Source: Pseudomonas aegrilactucae
GTDB taxonomy: Bacteria > Pseudomonadota > Gammaproteobacteria > Pseudomonadales > Pseudomonadaceae
Length of the DNA: 64,000 nucleotides
Direction of reading: 5' to 3'
Assembly: GCF_019168305.1 (NCBI RefSeq)
Contig: NZ_JAHTBI010000072.1
Coordinates: 1-64,000 of the forward strand
The notes under the pieces were generated by a model. It was not told where the DNA came from and made no database searches. It worked only from the letters and a program-made list of their open reading frames with translations. Numbering within the stretch: the stretch's first letter is position 1; the number at the start of each line of letters is the position of its first letter. Below are positions 56,765 to 64,000 of this stretch, in pieces. A program made the translations under genes and the position numbers.

Positions 56765-57862
56765 ATGCAGACACTTAAGGTCGAACTGGGCGAACGTAGC
56801 TACCCGATCTACATTGGCGAAGGCCTGCTGGATCAGCCTGAACTGCTGGCGCCGCACATTGCCGGCAAGCAGGTCGCCATCGTGTCCAACCAGACCGTCG
56901 CACCCCTGTACCTGCAACGCCTGAGCCAAAGCCTGGGTGCCTATTCGGTGCTGCCGGTGGTGCTGCCCGACGGCGAAGCCTTCAAGAACTGGGAAACCCT
57001 GCAACTGATCTTCGATGCCCTGCTGACCGCGCGCCATGACCGGCGTACCACCGTGATCGCCCTGGGCGGCGGGGTGATCGGCGACATGGCAGGCTTTGCC
57101 GCAGCCTGTTACCAGCGCGGTGTGGACTTCATCCAGGTGCCGACCACCCTGCTGTCCCAGGTGGATTCGTCGGTGGGCGGCAAGACCGGCATCAACCACC
57201 CGCTGGGCAAGAACATGGTCGGCGCCTTCTATCAGCCCAATGCGGTGCTGATCGATACCGCCAGCCTCAAGAGCCTGCCACCACGCGAGCTGTCTGCAGG
57301 GCTGGCCGAAGTCATCAAGTACGGCCTGATCTGCGACGAGCCGTTCCTGGGCTGGCTGGAAGACAACGTCGATGCGCTGCGCGCGCTCGATCAGGTGGCG
57401 CTGACGCGCGCCATCCAGCGCTCCTGCGAGGCCAAGGCGGCCGTGGTGGGCGCGGACGAGCGCGAGTCCGGTGTGCGGGCCACGCTCAATCTCGGTCACA
57501 CCTTCGGCCATGCCATCGAGACCCACATGGGCTATGGTGTGTGGCTGCACGGTGAAGCCGTGGCTGCCGGCACCGTAATGGCCTTGGAAATGTCCATGCG
57601 CCTGGGCTGGATCAGTCAGGCCGAGCGCGACCGCGCTGTCCGCCTGTTCCAGCGCGCCGGGCTGCCGGTGGTGCCGCCACAGGAAATGACCCCGGCTCAC
57701 TTCATGGAACACATGGCGGTCGATAAAAAGGTGCTCGACGGTCGTCTGCGCCTGGTCCTGCTGCGCCACATCGGCGAAGCGCTGGTGACCGACGACTATC
57801 CGCAAGAGATTCTTCAGGCCACGCTGGCGGCGGATTACCGCGCCATCGTCGCCCAGCTTTGA
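56765..57862 (+). CDS. aroB: 3-dehydroquinate synthase
   Basis: Converts DAHP to 3-dehydroquinate with NAD and zinc. The 365 residues show [17 protein letters not shown] near 98, [18 protein letters not shown] near 138 and the zinc ligands in [12 protein letters not shown] near 245 (with Glu near 184 and His near 264). ATG 56765 gives the usual start [11 protein letters not shown]. Confidence 0.97.
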   Translation: MQTLKVELGERSYPIYIGEGLLDQPELLAPHIAGKQVAIVSNQTVAPLYLQRLSQSLGAYSVLPVVLPDGEAFKNWETLQLIFDALLTARHDRRTTVIALGGGVIGDMAGFAAACYQRGVDFIQVPTTLLSQVDSSVGGKTGINHPLGKNMVGAFYQPNAVLIDTASLKSLPPRELSAGLAEVIKYGLICDEPFLGWLEDNVDALRALDQVALTRAIQRSCEAKAAVVGADERESGVRATLNLGHTFGHAIETHMGYGVWLHGEAVAAGTVMALEMSMRLGWISQAERDRAVRLFQRAGLPVVPPQEMTPAHFMEHMAVDKKVLDGRLRLVLLRHIGEALVTDDYPQEILQATLAADYRAIVAQL

Positions 57863-57878
57863 GGTTGACGAGAGTTCG

Positions 57879-59468
57879 ATGACTAGTTTGCATGCCGACG
57901 AGGCCTTTCTCGGCCATTACCAGTTGAACCATGACCCCTTCGCTGCGCGGGTGCCTGGCTTCAAGTTCTTTCCTGCCCAGCGCAAGCCGGTACTCGGCCA
58001 GTTGCATCACCTGGCGCGTTACAGCCAGCTGCTGCTGGTGGTGACCGGGCCTCAGGGCAGTGGCAAGACCCTGCTGCGCCAGGCCCTGGTGGCCAGTACC
58101 AACAAGCAGTCGGTGCAAAGTGTGGTGGTGTCGGCACGTGGCGCCAGCGACGCCGGTGGCCTGCTGGCCCAGGTGGCGCAGTCACTGGGTGTGAGCAAGC
58201 CCGAGGTGCCGGGAATCATCGCGCAGATCGTGCAACTGGCCCTGACCGGTCAGGAAGTCTACCTGCTGGTGGACGATGCGGAACAACTGGGCGAGTCGGC
58301 ACTCCAAGCCTTGCTGGAACTGGCGGCAGGCACGCCCGAAGGGCGCCCGCACGTGTTCCTGTTCGGCGAGCCTTCGCTGATCGCTGCACTGGACGAGCTC
58401 AATGCCGAGCAGGAGCGCTTCCACGTCATCGAGTTGCAGCCCTACACCGAAGACGAGACCCGGGAATACCTGGAACAGCGTCTGGACGGTGCCGGGCGTG
58501 GCATCGAGGTGTTCACCAGCGAACAGATTGCCGATATTCACGAAAACTCGGACGGCTGGCCTGGGGCAATCAACCAGGTGGCCCGGGATACCATGATCGA
58601 AGCCATGCTCGCTACCCGCTCGACGGTGAAGCGACCATCAATGGGGTTCAATATGCCTAAGAAACACGTGCTGGCGTTGTCTGCTGTGGTGGTGGTTGCC
58701 GTGGCGGCAGCCGTGCTGATGCCCAAGAAGGGTGACCAGGCGCCCGTCACCGCGCCGGCTGAGCAGGCACAACTGCCGTTGGGCGAGGGCAAGCCAGGTA
58801 CCGCACAGTCGAACAACGGTGGCCCGGCCATCGAGTTTGCCGGTTCCTCGCAACCGATGCCGCTGCCGCTGGTCGGGCAGTCCCAGCCGGTCATGCGTGG
58901 CCCGCTGGCCGAAGCGGCCGGCATGGACGAGGGCGAAGAGTCCGGCCCGGCCGGCGACACCGCGCTGCAACCGCCAACCGTGACCACTATCGCGCCGCCG
59001 CCAGGTGTCACGGCAGGCCCCGCGCCGACGCCGGCGCAGCCGGTTGCACCTGTGCAGCAACCCGCCGTACCGGTTGCCAGCAAGCCGGTTGCACCAGCTC
59101 CCAAGCCTGCCCCGGTGCAGGTCGCCACGGCCAAGCCCGCCCCGAAACCGGCTGAAAAACCTGCTGCCAAGCCGGCGGCCGGCGGTAGCTGGTACAGTGC
59201 CCAGGCGCCAGGCAACTATGTGGTGCAGATCCTGGGCACCAGTTCCGAAGCGTCGGCCCAGGCCTACGTCCAGGCGCAGGGTGGCGACTATCGCTACTTC
59301 AAGAAAACCCTGCAGGGCAAGCCGCTGTTCGTGATCACCTACGGCAGCTTCTCCAGCCGCGATGCTGCCCTTGCTGCAATCAAAGCCTTGCCAGCCAAGG
59401 TCCAGGCTGGTAAACCTTGGCCACGTACCGTCGCCAGCGTCCAACAAGAGCTGGCTGCGACCCGCTGA
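57879..59468 (+). CDS. DamX-like AAA and SPOR domain protein
   Basis: A 529-residue protein: an ExeA/DamX-type AAA domain (Walker A TGPQGSGKTLLRQAL near 56, Walker B VYLLVDDAEQL near 127), one membrane helix near 262-282 (HVLALSAVVVVAVAAAVLMP), a long Pro/Ala/Lys-rich linker and a C-terminal SPOR domain (about 450-525) with the start NYVVQILGTSSEASAQAY. DamX acts in cell division by binding septal peptidoglycan. Position after aroB is typical. Confidence 0.88.
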   Translation: MTSLHADEAFLGHYQLNHDPFAARVPGFKFFPAQRKPVLGQLHHLARYSQLLLVVTGPQGSGKTLLRQALVASTNKQSVQSVVVSARGASDAGGLLAQVAQSLGVSKPEVPGIIAQIVQLALTGQEVYLLVDDAEQLGESALQALLELAAGTPEGRPHVFLFGEPSLIAALDELNAEQERFHVIELQPYTEDETREYLEQRLDGAGRGIEVFTSEQIADIHENSDGWPGAINQVARDTMIEAMLATRSTVKRPSMGFNMPKKHVLALSAVVVVAVAAAVLMPKKGDQAPVTAPAEQAQLPLGEGKPGTAQSNNGGPAIEFAGSSQPMPLPLVGQSQPVMRGPLAEAAGMDEGEESGPAGDTALQPPTVTTIAPPPGVTAGPAPTPAQPVAPVQQPAVPVASKPVAPAPKPAPVQVATAKPAPKPAEKPAAKPAAGGSWYSAQAPGNYVVQILGTSSEASAQAYVQAQGGDYRYFKKTLQGKPLFVITYGSFSSRDAALAAIKALPAKVQAGKPWPRTVASVQQELAATR

Positions 59469-59523
59469 AATAGCCTGGTGGCACTACCCCCGCCACCTGC
59501 TGAGCGACTCCTGAACATCGGCG

Positions 59524-59554
59524 AAGCCTGCTGCGTAAAACGCGGCAGGCTTTT
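59524..59554 (+). terminator. Intrinsic terminator after damX
   Basis: Stem AAGCCTGCTGCG/CGCGGCAGGCTT (12 bp with one wobble), loop TAAAA, then TTTT. It ends the pilM-damX transcript. Confidence 0.88.
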
Positions 59555-59833
59555 CTGTCCCAGACTGCCGGCCACAAGCCCTAGTTGCAGTCCAGGCTGA
59601 AACGCTTCAGACTCGAGCGATTCCGTTACCACGGATGCCCGATAAAAAACATTCAAAAATGCGACATGGATTTTCACTGATTCGTCAGTAAATTTGTGGG
59701 CGTCACTGTCGCTGTGCAACAATGGCATCCGAATTGCCCCCGCAAAGCTGACGTTCGTTCGGCGTGGATGGTAAGTGGTTGTATTAAAAAGAGATTTGCC
59801 TTGGTGAGAGGCGAACCTGGTGAGAAAGTGTCT
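59555..59833 (+). promoter_or_regulatory. gltB promoter region with a sigma-54-like site
   Basis: This 280-base spacer has no gene. TGGCATCCGAATTGC at 59723-59737 fits the sigma-54 consensus: the GG (59724-59725) and GC (59736-59737) dinucleotides are 10 bases apart. Upstream is a hairpin ACTGA/TCAGT with a TTCG loop (59676-59689). Transcription from this site would start near 59749, giving a leader of about 85 nt. Confidence 0.5.

Positions 59834-64000
<4,167 letters not shown>

Overview
The window is chromosomal DNA of a fluorescent pseudomonad, most probably of the Pseudomonas putida group. The evidence is the high GC content, the gene order (gltB, aroBK, a reduced pil cluster, ponA, maeB, rpmE, priA, argS, then yggS-proC-yggT-metXW-rdgB-hemW, thiSG-trmB, mtgA, rpoH-ftsXEY and so on), the protein sequences, and repeated copies of the short inverted REP element typical of that group (core GCTGGCTTGCCAGCGAA). 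It is almost entirely core-genome housekeeping DNA. I see no prophage, insertion sequence, CRISPR array, tRNA or rRNA.

Layout. 0-3.4 kb: a frameshifted GTPase/DUF3482 gene, its DUF2868 membrane partner, and folA. 3.4-7.2 kb: cystine symporter tcyP, a short 3' remnant that looks like a TonB-dependent receptor, and ilvD. 7.2-10.6 kb: a short MgtE-type Mg transporter behind a structured leader, and a DUF4153 membrane protein. 10.6-15.2 kb: rlmI, a PfpI/DJ-1 protein, an HDOD protein, mutM, a ferredoxin and coaD. 15.3-19.4 kb: a coniferyl-type aldehyde dehydrogenase with a divergent TetR regulator, sseA and a YheT-like hydrolase. 19.5-25.8 kb: two tandem pairs of M16 peptidases flanking rsmD; the non-catalytic member of one pair is broken by frameshifts. 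26-30.2 kb: ftsY-ftsE-ftsX-rpoH. 30.3-33.4 kb: mtgA, a DUF423 protein, thiS-thiG-trmB. 33.4-40 kb: a long leftward operon-like run yggS-proC-yggT-metX-metW-DUF4426-rdgB-hemW-DUF3392. 40-47.5 kb: pilT, an NlpC/P60 hydrolase, a double-TM2 protein, a SPOR protein, argS, priA, rpmE. 47.5-52.4 kb: a secreted nuclease, maeB, ponA. 52.5-59.5 kb: pilM-pilN-pilO/P-pilQ-aroK-aroB-damX. 59.8 kb to the end: gltB, cut by the window edge.

Functional themes are cell envelope and division (FtsEX/FtsY, PonA, MtgA, DamX, SPOR, NlpC/P60), amino-acid metabolism (GltB, AroKB, MetXW, ProC, IlvD), stress sigma factor RpoH, nucleotide and DNA repair (RdgB, MutM, PriA), and RNA modification (RlmI, RsmD, TrmB). The least ordinary points are: the pil cluster, in which PilO and PilP are one fused protein and PilM and PilQ are unusually short; the duplicated and partly degraded M16 pair; the receptor remnant beside ilvD; a candidate sigma-E (AlgU) promoter for rpoH; a sigma-54-like promoter for gltB; an intrinsic terminator that lies inside the signal-peptide codons of the nuclease; and REP elements that occur only between convergent genes. 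I found no clear new multi-gene system here.
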